DNA from: Nitrospinaceae bacterium
GTDB lineage: Bacteria > UBA8248
Reading direction: 5' to 3'
DNA length: 64,000 nt
Assembly (NCBI GenBank): GCA_018669005.1
Contig: JABJAL010000020.1
Coordinates: 67,117 to 131,116 of the forward strand
The notes under the pieces were generated by a model. It was given only the letters and a program-made list of their open reading frames with translations. It was not told the origin of the DNA and ran no database searches. Shown here piece by piece: positions 35,701-44,409 of the stretch (position 1 is the stretch's first letter; the number at the start of each line of letters is the position of its first letter). The position numbers and the translations under genes are program-made.

Positions 35701-36323
35701 ACGTCGCCTGGGGCGGCTATGCCTACGGTTTGAATACACCCGGTGTTGAGGCTTTCGGGAGCTTCCGGAAGCGGCTCTCGGGTGTGAGTGTCGCTGTCCA
35801 GAACCAGGACAACCGCGAGCACGACATCTTCGACAGCGACGATTATTTCCAGTTCCACGGGGGGATGATCGCCTCGGTCCGCGCCATAACCGGAAAAAAT
35901 CCGAAAGCCTACTTCGGCGACACCTCAAAGCCCGACCGGGTGAAGGTCCGCGATCTGAGGGAAGAGGTCGTCCGCGTCTTCCGCTCCCGGGTGGTGAACC
36001 CCAAGTGGATTGAATCCATCAAGAAACACGGCTACCGAGGGGCCTTCGAGCTCGCTGCGACGGTGGACTATCTTTTCGGCTACGACGTGACGGCTCACGT
36101 CATCGAGCCCCACATGTATGAAAAAGTGACTGAAGCCTATATTCTTGACGAGGACACGAGACAGTTCCTTGAAGAGAAAAACCCGTGGGCGCTTCGGGGC
36201 ATGGTGGAGCGACTATTAGAGGCCCAAGAGCGCGGCTATTGGGAATCTCCGCCTGCGGAGATCGTCGAGCAACTCAAGCAAATCTATCTTGAAAACGAAG
36301 CTGGGCTGGAGGTTATGGACTGA
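32733..36323 (+). CDS. cobN: cobaltochelatase large subunit
   Basis: A 1196-residue CobN/ChlH-family protein, the usual size, which binds the tetrapyrrole and the metal in ATP-driven cobalt insertion. Recognised by [82 protein letters not shown] and [12 protein letters not shown]. The aerobic enzyme inserts Co(II) into hydrogenobyrinate a,c-diamide with AAA partners CobS and CobT. Those are absent here; the fused ChlI-ChlD protein encoded next (one-base overlap, TGATG) is the probable motor. AGGGAG precedes the ATG. Confidence 0.95.
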   Translation: [1196 protein letters not shown]

Positions 36324-38233
36324 TGCACTACCCGTTCGTCGCCATCGTGGGGCAAGAAGACATGAGGCTCGCCCTCATCCTCAACGGCATTAACCCCCAG
36401 ATTGGAGGGGTGCTCATCTCGGGGGTGAAGGGCTCGGGTAAATCGAGCGCCTCACGGGGGCTGGCAGATCTGCTTCCGCCCATCCGCGCGAACACAAGTT
36501 GTGCATTTTTATGCGCCGAGGGTGTGCGTTGCGATAACTGCGCTGATGTGAACATCGAGGAGATCCCCACGCCCTTCGTCTCCCTTCCTCTCGGGGCCAC
36601 CGAGGATCGCGTCCTTGGCACCATCGATTTGGAAAAAGCCATCCGCGATGGCGAAAAGAGCTTTGACCCCGGTCTACTGGCGCGGGTGAACGGCGGGGTT
36701 CTCTATGTGGACGAGGTGAATCTGCTACCCGATCATCTGGTGGACATCCTCCTCGACGCGGCTGTGAGCGGGGTGAACCTTGTCGAGCGCGAGGGCATCT
36801 CGGTGCACCACCCGGCGCGGTTTATTCTCATCGGGACGATGAACCCCGATGAGGGAGAGCTTCGCCCGCAGCTTCTCGACCGATTTGGCCTCTCGGTGGG
36901 GATTCACAATCTCGCTGACCCGGTGGCGCGAAGCGAGGTCGTGGCCCGGGCGATAGATTTTGAGTCTGCCCCAGAGAAATTCATAGAGAAATGGACAAGC
37001 GATCAAAATGCGCTAGGGGAGCGTATTGCACAGGCAAGGAGAATCCTTCCGGAAGTCGTTATTGCCGACAATATCGCGGCAGGGATATCCGAGCTTTGCT
37101 GCCGCGAGCATGTCGAGGGGATGCGGGCCGACATTGTAATCAGAAAAAGCGCGATGACCCATGCCGCATGGGAGGGCCGCTCTGCCGTCACCCAAGCTGA
37201 TGTCGAGCGGGTCATGGAGTTCGCGCTGGCCCACCGCAGAAACAATCCGCCCGAGCCGCCGCCCCCGCCTCCTCCGCCCAGACCCAAGGATCGAGGAGAG
37301 AGCCAATCTGAGAACTCGCCCGAGAATTCATCCGAAAACTCGCCCGAGAGCCCGGACCCTCCTAGAGAGGACAGCCTCAGCCAGCTTGAGGCGCAGCCCG
37401 AGGGACCTGTTAGCATTCCGCACACGGAGGCCCGAATTGCGTCCCATCGCTATACGCCGGGCGGGCGCGCAGGCCGCGAGCGCCCAGGCACCAGACAAGG
37501 GCCCTATGTCCGCGCAGGCGCTCCACAAGGCAAAGCCACTGATCTGGCACTCGATGCCACCCTTCGCGCCGCCGCCATCCGGAGCGCGGCTAAAAACAGG
37601 GACAAGAAAAACGGCTTTGACAGCGCCTCTCTCTCAATTTCTCCTGAGGATTTCAGGGTAAAAATTCATAAGCCGCCCCATCGACGCCTTTTCCTGTTCG
37701 TCCTCGACGCCAGCCGCTCGATGGGCGCTCGCCGCCGGATGGAGGTGACCAAGGGGATGCTGCTCGGATTGCTCGATGAGGCGTATCAAAAGAGGGACGA
37801 GGTGGGCCTCATCGTCATGCAGGGCGCGGGGGCCAATCTCGTTTTGCCGCCTACCCGCAGCGTGCGCAGGGTCCAGGCCCAGGTGCGCGATTTGCCCGTT
37901 GGCGGAAGAACACCGCTTGCGCACGGCCTCAGGCTCGCCCGCGAGACGCTCGTACAATCAGAGCGACGCCAGCCAGGGGTATCCCCCTCGCTCATCCTCG
38001 TCTCGGACGGTCGCCCAACGCTTGGGATCGGCGACATCCCTCCAATACAGGCGGCCGAGCGCGAGCTTGCGATATTTAGTCAATCGAGGACAGACCTTCT
38101 CCTCGTCGATACCGAGGCGGGGCAAGTGCGCCTGGGCATGATGCCGGAGTGGGGGCGCAGGTGGAATTTTTCATGTGCCGCCCTCGATGAACTCCGGCCC
38201 GGAAGCGTCCGGCGGCTACTTAACGCCGCCTAG
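36323..38233 (+). CDS. fused ChlI-ChlD type chelatase subunit (AAA+ and VWA)
   Basis: A 636-residue two-domain motor. Residues 1-310 are a BchI/ChlI-like AAA+ ATPase: QEDMRLALILNGINP, Walker A GVKGSGKSSASRG near 34-46, Walker B VLYVDEVNLL, and arginine-finger region LLDRFGLSV. A proline run and an acidic Ser/Glu/Asn linker follow (PPPPPPPRPKDRGES and on). Residues from about 450 form a von Willebrand A domain with MIDAS D-A-S-R-S, T of GGRTPL and VSDGRPT. It drives metal insertion by its large-subunit partner, here CobN. No chlorophyll gene is present, so the target is cobalt by context. This architecture replaces separate CobS/CobT chelatase subunits. Confidence 0.93.
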   Translation: MHYPFVAIVGQEDMRLALILNGINPQIGGVLISGVKGSGKSSASRGLADLLPPIRANTSCAFLCAEGVRCDNCADVNIEEIPTPFVSLPLGATEDRVLGTIDLEKAIRDGEKSFDPGLLARVNGGVLYVDEVNLLPDHLVDILLDAAVSGVNLVEREGISVHHPARFILIGTMNPDEGELRPQLLDRFGLSVGIHNLADPVARSEVVARAIDFESAPEKFIEKWTSDQNALGERIAQARRILPEVVIADNIAAGISELCCREHVEGMRADIVIRKSAMTHAAWEGRSAVTQADVERVMEFALAHRRNNPPEPPPPPPPPRPKDRGESQSENSPENSSENSPESPDPPREDSLSQLEAQPEGPVSIPHTEARIASHRYTPGGRAGRERPGTRQGPYVRAGAPQGKATDLALDATLRAAAIRSAAKNRDKKNGFDSASLSISPEDFRVKIHKPPHRRLFLFVLDASRSMGARRRMEVTKGMLLGLLDEAYQKRDEVGLIVMQGAGANLVLPPTRSVRRVQAQVRDLPVGGRTPLAHGLRLARETLVQSERRQPGVSPSLILVSDGRPTLGIGDIPPIQAAERELAIFSQSRTDLLLVDTEAGQVRLGMMPEWGRRWNFSCAALDELRPGSVRRLLNAA

Positions 38234-38259
38234 CGAAATCTCATCAAGGAGACAGCGCC

Positions 38260-38853
38260 ATGAGCGAGGAATATAAAGATAAAGCCGAGCGCATCAAAAA
38301 ATCGTATGAAAAGCGGCAGGCTGCAGCCACCGAGGAAAAGGGCCTGATCATCGTCCATACGGGCTCGGGCAAAGGAAAGAGCACCGCCGCCTTCGGCATG
38401 TGCCTTCGGGCGATTCACCACGGCCTAAAAGTCGGCGTCGTCCAGTATGTGAAGGGCCCCATCGCCTCGGGCGAGGTCGAGATCTTCAAGTCTTTTGGCG
38501 AGGCCGTCGAGTGGCACCGCATGGGCGAGGGCTTTAGCTGGATAACCCAAGATGAGGAACTCGACAAAAAAGCAGCTGAGCAGGCCTGGGAGAAATCTCA
38601 AGAGCTCATGGCGCGGCCCGAAATTGGGATGGTCATCCTCGATGAGATAAACGTGGCCGTCCGCCGGGGCCAGCTTCCACTCGACGCGGTTCTTGAGGCG
38701 CTCCGGGAAAAACGAGAGATGCTCCACGTCGTGCTCACTGGGCGCGGAGCAAAGCCCGAGCTTGAGGAGATGGCTGACCTCGTAACCGAGATGAGGATGG
38801 TCAAACATCCCTACCGCGCTGGCATCAAGGCGCAAAAGGGCATCGAGTTTTAA
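38260..38853 (+). CDS. cobO: cob(I)yrinic acid a,c-diamide adenosyltransferase
   Basis: A 197-residue CobO/BtuR enzyme transferring adenosyl from ATP to Co(I). The modified P-loop HTGSGKGKSTAAFG is at 33-46. VVQYVKG, the W-containing substrate lid with RMGEGFSWITQDEELDKK, and VILDEINVAVRRGQL are all present, ending in HPYRAGIKAQKGIEF, a complete family C-terminus. GGAGA precedes the ATG; the gene starts 26 bases after the chelatase stop. Confidence 0.96.
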   Translation: MSEEYKDKAERIKKSYEKRQAAATEEKGLIIVHTGSGKGKSTAAFGMCLRAIHHGLKVGVVQYVKGPIASGEVEIFKSFGEAVEWHRMGEGFSWITQDEELDKKAAEQAWEKSQELMARPEIGMVILDEINVAVRRGQLPLDAVLEALREKREMLHVVLTGRGAKPELEEMADLVTEMRMVKHPYRAGIKAQKGIEF

Positions 38854-38903
38854 TTTTCCACAATTTATTTTAATCAACGAAACACAAAAAGGATGCACCT
38901 AAA

Positions 38904-39926
38904 ATGAGTGAAAAACTGGGGGTGATGGTTTGTGGCCACGGCAGCCGGGACGAGCGGGCTGTCGTCGAATTTCAGTCGGTGGCCGAGGGGCTCAGGGAGC
39001 GACTCCCGCACCTCGACACAGAGTGGGGTCTTTTGGAATTCGCCACCCCGATAATCCGAACCGGCCTCGATGCGCTCCTCGAAAAAGGGGTGCGGCGCGT
39101 ACTCGCTGTGCCGGGGATGCTTTTTGCCGCCGGACACGCCAAGAACGACATCCCCTCGGTGCTCAATCGCTACCAGGCCGAACACGAAGGCGTACAAATC
39201 GAGTATGGCCGAGAACTCGGCATCGACCTCAAGCTCATTCGCGCAGCGGGCGAGCGTGTTGAGGCGGCGCTTGAGACGAGCAAAACTGACGCGAATAAAC
39301 ACGAGACGCTTCTCATGGTTGTCGGGCGGGGGGCCTCTGATCCAGACGCTAACTCTAATGTTTCCAAAGTAATGCGAATGCTATGGGAAGGCCTGGGCTT
39401 TGGCTGGGGCGAGGTCTGCTACTCGGGCGTGACGTTCCCCCTTGTTGAGCAGGGCCTTGAGCATGCCGCGAAACTTGGCTACAAGCGCATCATCGTTTTT
39501 CCCTATTTTCTTTTCACGGGCATTTTGGTCCAGCGCATCTACGACCACACCGACCTGGTGGCGGCAAGACACCCCGATATCGAATTCATTAAGGCAGGCT
39601 ACCTGAACGATCATCCCCTCGTGCTTGATTGCTTCGCCGAGCGCGTTCAGGAAATCCTCGACGGCACGAACAACATGAATTGCCAGTTGTGCAAATACCG
39701 CGAGCAGTTCCTGGGCTTCGAGGATCAGGTCGGCGAGCGGCAGGAGAGCCACCACCACCATGTCGAGGGCATCGGAACCGGACCAGAGGACGAATCAAAG
39801 AGCGCGCAACACGAACATACTCATGATCACGACCATGACGGCGGGCATTCCCATGACCATGGGCACACCCATCATCCCTATCCCCATGCAGACCACCCGC
39901 TGGGGCCCAAGAGCATGAAAAATTAA
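38904..39926 (+). CDS. cbiX: sirohydrochlorin cobaltochelatase, long form with Fe-S motif and His tail
   Basis: A 340-residue CbiX-L: two tandem chelatase half-domains (CGHGSRDERAV at 10-20 and VGRGASDPDANSNV at about 140-153), then MNCQLC at 258-263, the M-x-C-x-x-C motif that carries a 4Fe-4S cluster in the Bacillus megaterium enzyme, and a tail (283-331) with about 20 His in runs such as EHTHDHDHDGGHSHDHGH. It inserts Co(II) into sirohydrochlorin, the committing step of the early-cobalt route. The tail probably stores or delivers cobalt or nickel. AAGGA lies upstream of the ATG. Its presence next to cobN means two chelatases serve one operon. Confidence 0.95.
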   Translation: MSEKLGVMVCGHGSRDERAVVEFQSVAEGLRERLPHLDTEWGLLEFATPIIRTGLDALLEKGVRRVLAVPGMLFAAGHAKNDIPSVLNRYQAEHEGVQIEYGRELGIDLKLIRAAGERVEAALETSKTDANKHETLLMVVGRGASDPDANSNVSKVMRMLWEGLGFGWGEVCYSGVTFPLVEQGLEHAAKLGYKRIIVFPYFLFTGILVQRIYDHTDLVAARHPDIEFIKAGYLNDHPLVLDCFAERVQEILDGTNNMNCQLCKYREQFLGFEDQVGERQESHHHHVEGIGTGPEDESKSAQHEHTHDHDHDGGHSHDHGHTHHPYPHADHPLGPKSMKN

Positions 39927-39940
39927 CCGGGGCAGATCCA

Positions 39941-40594
39941 ATGACGATTGATTATTGCCGCGAGCCGGACGAGATATTTGAAAAATCCGTCGCCATCATA
40001 AAAAACGAGACAGACCTTTCGGCTTTTGACCCGGCGATGGCTGCCGTCATCACGAGAATAATTCACGCCTCGGGCATGGTGGAGATTGTCCCAAAAATCG
40101 TAGCCTCCAAGGACGCAGCAGAAGCCGGCGTCCATGCCCTCAAAAACGGCGCACAAATAATCTGCGATGTCGAAATGGTTGAAAGGGGGGTAACGAGGCG
40201 ATATCTGCCCGCCGAAAACCCTGTCATCTGCGCGCTCGCAAATCCGGGCACCGCCGGGCGCGCCAGCGAAATTGGCAACACCCGCTCGGCCGCCGGTTTC
40301 GATCTGTGCGCCAGTGAAATTCCCGGCTCGGTCGCCGTCATCGGAAATGCGCCAACCGCGCTCTTCCATTTATTAGAAATGATTGAAATTGGGCTCGCGC
40401 CCCCTGCTCTTGTCTTGGGCTTTCCTGTCGGCTTCGTCGGCGCAGCAGAGTCAAAAGAGGCGTTGATCGCAAGAGGCGCTCTCATCCCGTTCATCTCGCT
40501 AACGGGCCGTCTTGGTGGCAGCGCCATTGCGGCGGCGGCGCTTAATGCACTGGCCCGAGAGGCTGGGCGCCAGCTAGCGGAGACAAAACAATGA
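39941..40594 (+). CDS. cbiC: (cobalt-)precorrin-8X methylmutase
   Basis: A 217-residue CbiC/CobH isomerase moving the C11 methyl to C12 to give cobyrinic acid. The catalytic His42 lies in RIIHASGMVEIV, and ICDVEMVERGVTR, FPVGFVGAAESKEAL and ISLTGRLGGSAIAAAALNAL are conserved core motifs. It begins 14 bases after cbiX and is coupled to the next gene by an ATGA overlap. Confidence 0.95.
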   Translation: MTIDYCREPDEIFEKSVAIIKNETDLSAFDPAMAAVITRIIHASGMVEIVPKIVASKDAAEAGVHALKNGAQIICDVEMVERGVTRRYLPAENPVICALANPGTAGRASEIGNTRSAAGFDLCASEIPGSVAVIGNAPTALFHLLEMIEIGLAPPALVLGFPVGFVGAAESKEALIARGALIPFISLTGRLGGSAIAAAALNALAREAGRQLAETKQ

Positions 40595-41841
40595 GCGCCA
40601 AAGAAATAAATACACCATGGCTCTCCCTCGTCGGGGTCGGGGATGACGGCCTGGACGGCTTGGGCCAGAGCGCAAGGGACGCCGTGGCCGGGGCCGAGAT
40701 AATCATCGGCGGACAGCGCCACCTCGCATTTTTACCCGAGGAAAGCCTCTGTGAAAAAATACCCTGGCCCTCCCCTCTCCAGAAACTCATCGACAAAATC
40801 CCTGACTACCGGGGGAAAAACCTTTGTGTGCTCGCCACGGGTGACCCCTTTTTCTTCGGGATCGGAAAACGCCTCACCGAAAAAATAGCTATCGAGGAAA
40901 TGAGGGTTTACCCCGCTCCCTCATCGTTCAGCCTGGCGCTCTCTCGGCTGGGCTGGCCGCACTCGGATGCCGGAGTCGTCTCCCTTCATGGAAGGCCCCT
41001 ACGCTCGCTGCTCCCCCGTCTGGTGGATAAGGCCCGCCTCGTCATGCTGACAGAAAACCGAAACTCGCCAGGCGAGATTGCTGCGCTATTAGCCGGCGAT
41101 GGTTTTGGGGATTCCACCCTCCATGTCTTCTCACATATCGGCGGCCCCGAGGAATCGCATATCAGCCTTTCGGCCCGCGATCTTGCCGCCGCCCCGCACT
41201 CAGATGAGATTCAAGATCTCAATATCCTTGCCGCCGAGTTAAGGGCGGAAGGCCCAGGGCTCGAAGGCCACTTACTCCCCGGCATAGAGGATGATCGCTT
41301 TCGCCACGACGGGCAGATAACGAAGCTCGAAATCCGCATCCTCACGCTCGCCGCCCTCATGCCGAGACCGGGCGATCTGCTTTGGGACGTTGGCGCAGGT
41401 GCGGGCTCTATTTCAATTGAATGGCTGCGCGCCGATCCGTCTCTAGAGGCGATAGCCATTGAAAAATTTGGAAAACGGATGGATAACCTCCTGGCTAACG
41501 CCGAGGCGCTGGGCACCCCGCGACTCCAGACTTTTTTAGGGGATGCCCCCTCCTGTCTGGCGTTGCTTCCCGATCCCGATGCCGTGTTCATCGGCGGGGG
41601 ATTGCGGGACCCTGAAATGCTCGACACTTGCTGGGCCCGGCTCAAATCAGGCGGGCGGCTCGTGGCCAATGTCGTCACCCTTGAGGGCGAAGGGGCGCTT
41701 CAGGCTTTTTTCGCCAGACAGGGCGGGCAGCTCACTCGCCTTCAGGTGAGCCAGGTCCACCAGACCGGTCGGCTTCACGGCTGGCGGCCCGGCACCCCCG
41801 TCACCCAACTTCGAGTTATGAAATCAAAGGAATCAAAATAA
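40591..41841 (+). CDS. cbiET: fused CbiE-CbiT precorrin-6/7 C5,C15-methyltransferase and decarboxylase
   Basis: A 416-residue fusion, equivalent to CobL. Residues 1 to about 205 are a class III SAM methyltransferase (LSLVGVGDDGLDGL, ATGDPFFFGIG, YPAPSSFSLALSRLGWP) for C5. From about 225 on is a class I Rossmann methyltransferase/decarboxylase (HDGQITKLEIRILTLAAL, LLWDVGAGAGSISIEWLRA, VFIGGG) for C15 and the C12 acetate. The fusion is common and complete here. Overlaps cbiC by four bases. Confidence 0.95.
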   Translation: MSAKEINTPWLSLVGVGDDGLDGLGQSARDAVAGAEIIIGGQRHLAFLPEESLCEKIPWPSPLQKLIDKIPDYRGKNLCVLATGDPFFFGIGKRLTEKIAIEEMRVYPAPSSFSLALSRLGWPHSDAGVVSLHGRPLRSLLPRLVDKARLVMLTENRNSPGEIAALLAGDGFGDSTLHVFSHIGGPEESHISLSARDLAAAPHSDEIQDLNILAAELRAEGPGLEGHLLPGIEDDRFRHDGQITKLEIRILTLAALMPRPGDLLWDVGAGAGSISIEWLRADPSLEAIAIEKFGKRMDNLLANAEALGTPRLQTFLGDAPSCLALLPDPDAVFIGGGLRDPEMLDTCWARLKSGGRLVANVVTLEGEGALQAFFARQGGQLTRLQVSQVHQTGRLHGWRPGTPVTQLRVMKSKESK

Positions 41842-41845
41842 AACC

Positions 41846-42580
41846 ATGGCATCCTCGACCAGCAACGGAAACGGCACCCTCTACGGAATAGGCATCGGGC
41901 CGGGCGACCCAGAACTCATAACACTAAAGGCCCACCGACTGATTGCCGCCACCCGGATAATCGCCTATCCGGCCCCCGATGAGGGGGATAGCTTCACGCG
42001 CGAGATTGTTGCGCCCTATCTGGATGGAATGGATAAAGAGGAAATCTTGATACGGATGCCGATGCGGACGGACCGCTTTCCTGCCCAGGAGGTCTACGAC
42101 CGGACGCGGGACGATCTGGCCAGCCACCTTGAGGCCGGGCGCGATGTTGCCTATCTCTGCCAGGGCGATCCCTTCTTCTATGGCTCGTTCATGTATCTCT
42201 ACTCGCGCATGGCCGAGGATTTCAACATAGAGATCGTGCCCGGCGTCTCGTCGATCATGGCGGGTGGCGCGGCGCTGGGCGCTCCCCTCGCCTCGCGCAA
42301 CGATACGCTCACCATCCTGCCGGGGCCCATCGACGCAGCTGAATTAAAAAGCCGCCTTTTGGCAACAGACGCGGCGGTTATTATCAAGGTGGGAAAACAT
42401 TTTGGAAAAATCCGAGAGGTTCTCACCGAATGCGGCCTTTTGGATAACGCACGATATATTGAACGCGCCACCCTCAAGACCGAGCGCATTCTTAAACTCG
42501 ATGAGGTGGCCTCCGATGACGAGGTCCCATATTTTTCGATGATCCTTGTTCACAAGCGGGGCGCAGCATGGAAAATTTAG
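41846..42580 (+). CDS. cbiL: (cobalt-)precorrin-2 C20-methyltransferase
   Basis: A 244-residue class III SAM methyltransferase. GIGIGPGDPELITLKA at 14-29 is the CbiL/CobI signature, followed by LCQGDPFFYGSFMYLYSRM and IVPGVSSIMAGGAALGAPLASRNDTL. It methylates C20, the carbon later extruded in ring contraction. Only four bases separate it from the cbiET stop, and its 3' end overlaps the next gene by 13 bases. Confidence 0.95.
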   Translation: MASSTSNGNGTLYGIGIGPGDPELITLKAHRLIAATRIIAYPAPDEGDSFTREIVAPYLDGMDKEEILIRMPMRTDRFPAQEVYDRTRDDLASHLEAGRDVAYLCQGDPFFYGSFMYLYSRMAEDFNIEIVPGVSSIMAGGAALGAPLASRNDTLTILPGPIDAAELKSRLLATDAAVIIKVGKHFGKIREVLTECGLLDNARYIERATLKTERILKLDEVASDDEVPYFSMILVHKRGAAWKI

Positions 42581-44409
42581 CCGGCGGCCCGGCAGTTTTT
42601 ATCCTCTCTGGCAGCGCTCTTGAAACCGCAGAAAAGGTGCGCGACGCGATTTCGGGAGCGCAAATTCACGGCCTCGCCCGCCGGGTGCCCGAGGCGGATG
42701 TTACTTTTGAAGACGCTGCCCAGCACCTTCGGGATATGTATCAGGGCGGCCAGGAAATTATCGGAATTTGCGCCGCCGCCATTTTAATCCGTGCCCTGGG
42801 ACCAATTCTTTCGGACAAATCAGGAGAGCCCGCCGTCGTCGCACTCTCGGAGGATGGGAAACATGTGATTCCTCTTCTGGGCGGACACCGGGGGGCGAAC
42901 CGCCGGGCAGAGGAATTGGCTTCCCTTCTGGGGGGCAAGGCGGCGCTTACCACGGCGGGAGACGTGAACTGGGGTGTGGCCCTGGACGATCCGCCAGAGG
43001 GCTACACACTCGACCGACCGGAGGAGGCCAAAGCTTTCTCGGCGCGGCTCCTCGCCGGCGAGCAGGTGCGGCTTGAAGGAAAGTCGGCGTGGCTAGCAGG
43101 TGCCTGTCTTCCGCTCGCCGATGACGCGGCGCTTTCGATAAGGGTGGGCGTCCAAAAAGTTAATAATGAGCCGGACGCGCTGAATTATTTTTCAAAAAGC
43201 GTTGTCATTGGCGTGGGCTGCGAGCGCGGCGCGCCGCCCGATGATGTCTTGGCGCTTGTCCATCGCTCTTTGGCCGCGATAAACATCGACACGAGAGCCG
43301 TGGGACTCATTGTTTCTATTGACCTTAAGGCTGATGAGCCCGCACTGCACTATCTGGGCAAGGCGCTCGATGCCCCGGTTCGCTTTTTTTCGTCCGAAGT
43401 GCTTGAAAAAGAAGCACATAGGATTCCAAATCCCTCGGAAGTCGTCTTCAAGGAGACGGGCTGCCACGGTGTTGCCGAGGGGGCGGTCCTCGCCGCTCTG
43501 GGCCCGGCGCAAAGCCTTGCCCTTGAGAAGCAGATAATGGGACGTGCGACATGTTGCATTGGTGTTCGCGAGAGGCCCTGGCTAGAGCCGCTTCCGGGGA
43601 CCGCACGCGGCGAGTTGTTTGTCATCGGCCTGGGACCCGGCGGCTCAGGATGGCGCACCGCCGAGGCGGAGACTCTCATTCGCCACTCGACCGATCTGGT
43701 GGGCTACCGGCTCTATCTCGATCTGGCCGGGCCACTAACGAGTGGCAAGCATCTTCACCCATACGAGTTGGGGGAGGAGGAAACACGTGTCCGGGCTGCC
43801 TTGGATCTCGCGGGCGAAGGGCGAAGGGTGGGCCTTCTTTGCTCGGGCGACCCTGGTATCTACGCCATGGCCTCGCTGGTATACGAAATGCTTGACCGGG
43901 AAAATAATCCCGCCTGGCAACGTGTTCATGTCCAGGTATCACCCGGTGTCTCGGCGCTTCAGGCGGCGGCCGCACGGGTAGGGGCCCCCCTGGGCCATGA
44001 TTTCTGCACAATTTCGCTATCAGACCTACTCACCCCCTGGGAGATCATCGAAAAACGAGTTATGGCCGCAGCAGCGGGGGATTTCAACATCGCCTTCTAC
44101 AACCCCGTATCCGCGCGGCGAAAAACACAGTTAGATCGTGCCCGGCAGATTTTGCTTGGGCATCGCTCGCCGGAAACACCTGTAGTCGTTGCGAGAAACC
44201 TGGGCCGCGAGGGCGAGGAGGTGAGCGTCACCGAACTCGCAAATCTCGACACCAGTACCGTGGATATGCTCTCGGTGGTACTAGTCGGCTCATCCGAAAC
44301 GAGAATCAGCCCAGATGGCAATTCATCCGCGCGCGTCTACACTCCGAGGGGATATGCGCAAAAAGCAGGCTCCCGTAAGGGAAGCGCCAATGCCAGGGAG
44401 TTGAGATGA
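42568..44409 (+). CDS. cbiGH: fused CbiG-CbiH: cobalt-precorrin-5A hydrolase and precorrin-3B C17-methyltransferase
   Basis: A 613-residue two-enzyme fusion. Residues 1 to about 340 are CbiG: GIICAAAILIRALGP-like core, LLGGHRGANRRAEELA, VIGVGCERGAPPD and FFSSEVLEKE, the enzyme opening the delta-lactone with loss of acetaldehyde in the early-cobalt route. From about 350 a class III methyltransferase follows (LFVIGLGPGGSGWRT, LLCSGDPGIYAMASLVYEML, NIAFYNPVSARRKTQL), CbiH/CobJ, which methylates C17 and contracts the ring. CbiG is a marker for the anaerobic-type route; CobG or CobZ is not present. Confidence 0.95.
   Translation: MENLAGGPAVFILSGSALETAEKVRDAISGAQIHGLARRVPEADVTFEDAAQHLRDMYQGGQEIIGICAAAILIRALGPILSDKSGEPAVVALSEDGKHVIPLLGGHRGANRRAEELASLLGGKAALTTAGDVNWGVALDDPPEGYTLDRPEEAKAFSARLLAGEQVRLEGKSAWLAGACLPLADDAALSIRVGVQKVNNEPDALNYFSKSVVIGVGCERGAPPDDVLALVHRSLAAINIDTRAVGLIVSIDLKADEPALHYLGKALDAPVRFFSSEVLEKEAHRIPNPSEVVFKETGCHGVAEGAVLAALGPAQSLALEKQIMGRATCCIGVRERPWLEPLPGTARGELFVIGLGPGGSGWRTAEAETLIRHSTDLVGYRLYLDLAGPLTSGKHLHPYELGEEETRVRAALDLAGEGRRVGLLCSGDPGIYAMASLVYEMLDRENNPAWQRVHVQVSPGVSALQAAAARVGAPLGHDFCTISLSDLLTPWEIIEKRVMAAAAGDFNIAFYNPVSARRKTQLDRARQILLGHRSPETPVVVARNLGREGEEVSVTELANLDTSTVDMLSVVLVGSSETRISPDGNSSARVYTPRGYAQKAGSRKGSANARELR

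Noticed and set aside
39750-39890. His-rich repeat of CbiX as a low-complexity assembly artefact
   Set aside because: Frame is kept and His-rich tails are known in long CbiX enzymes.
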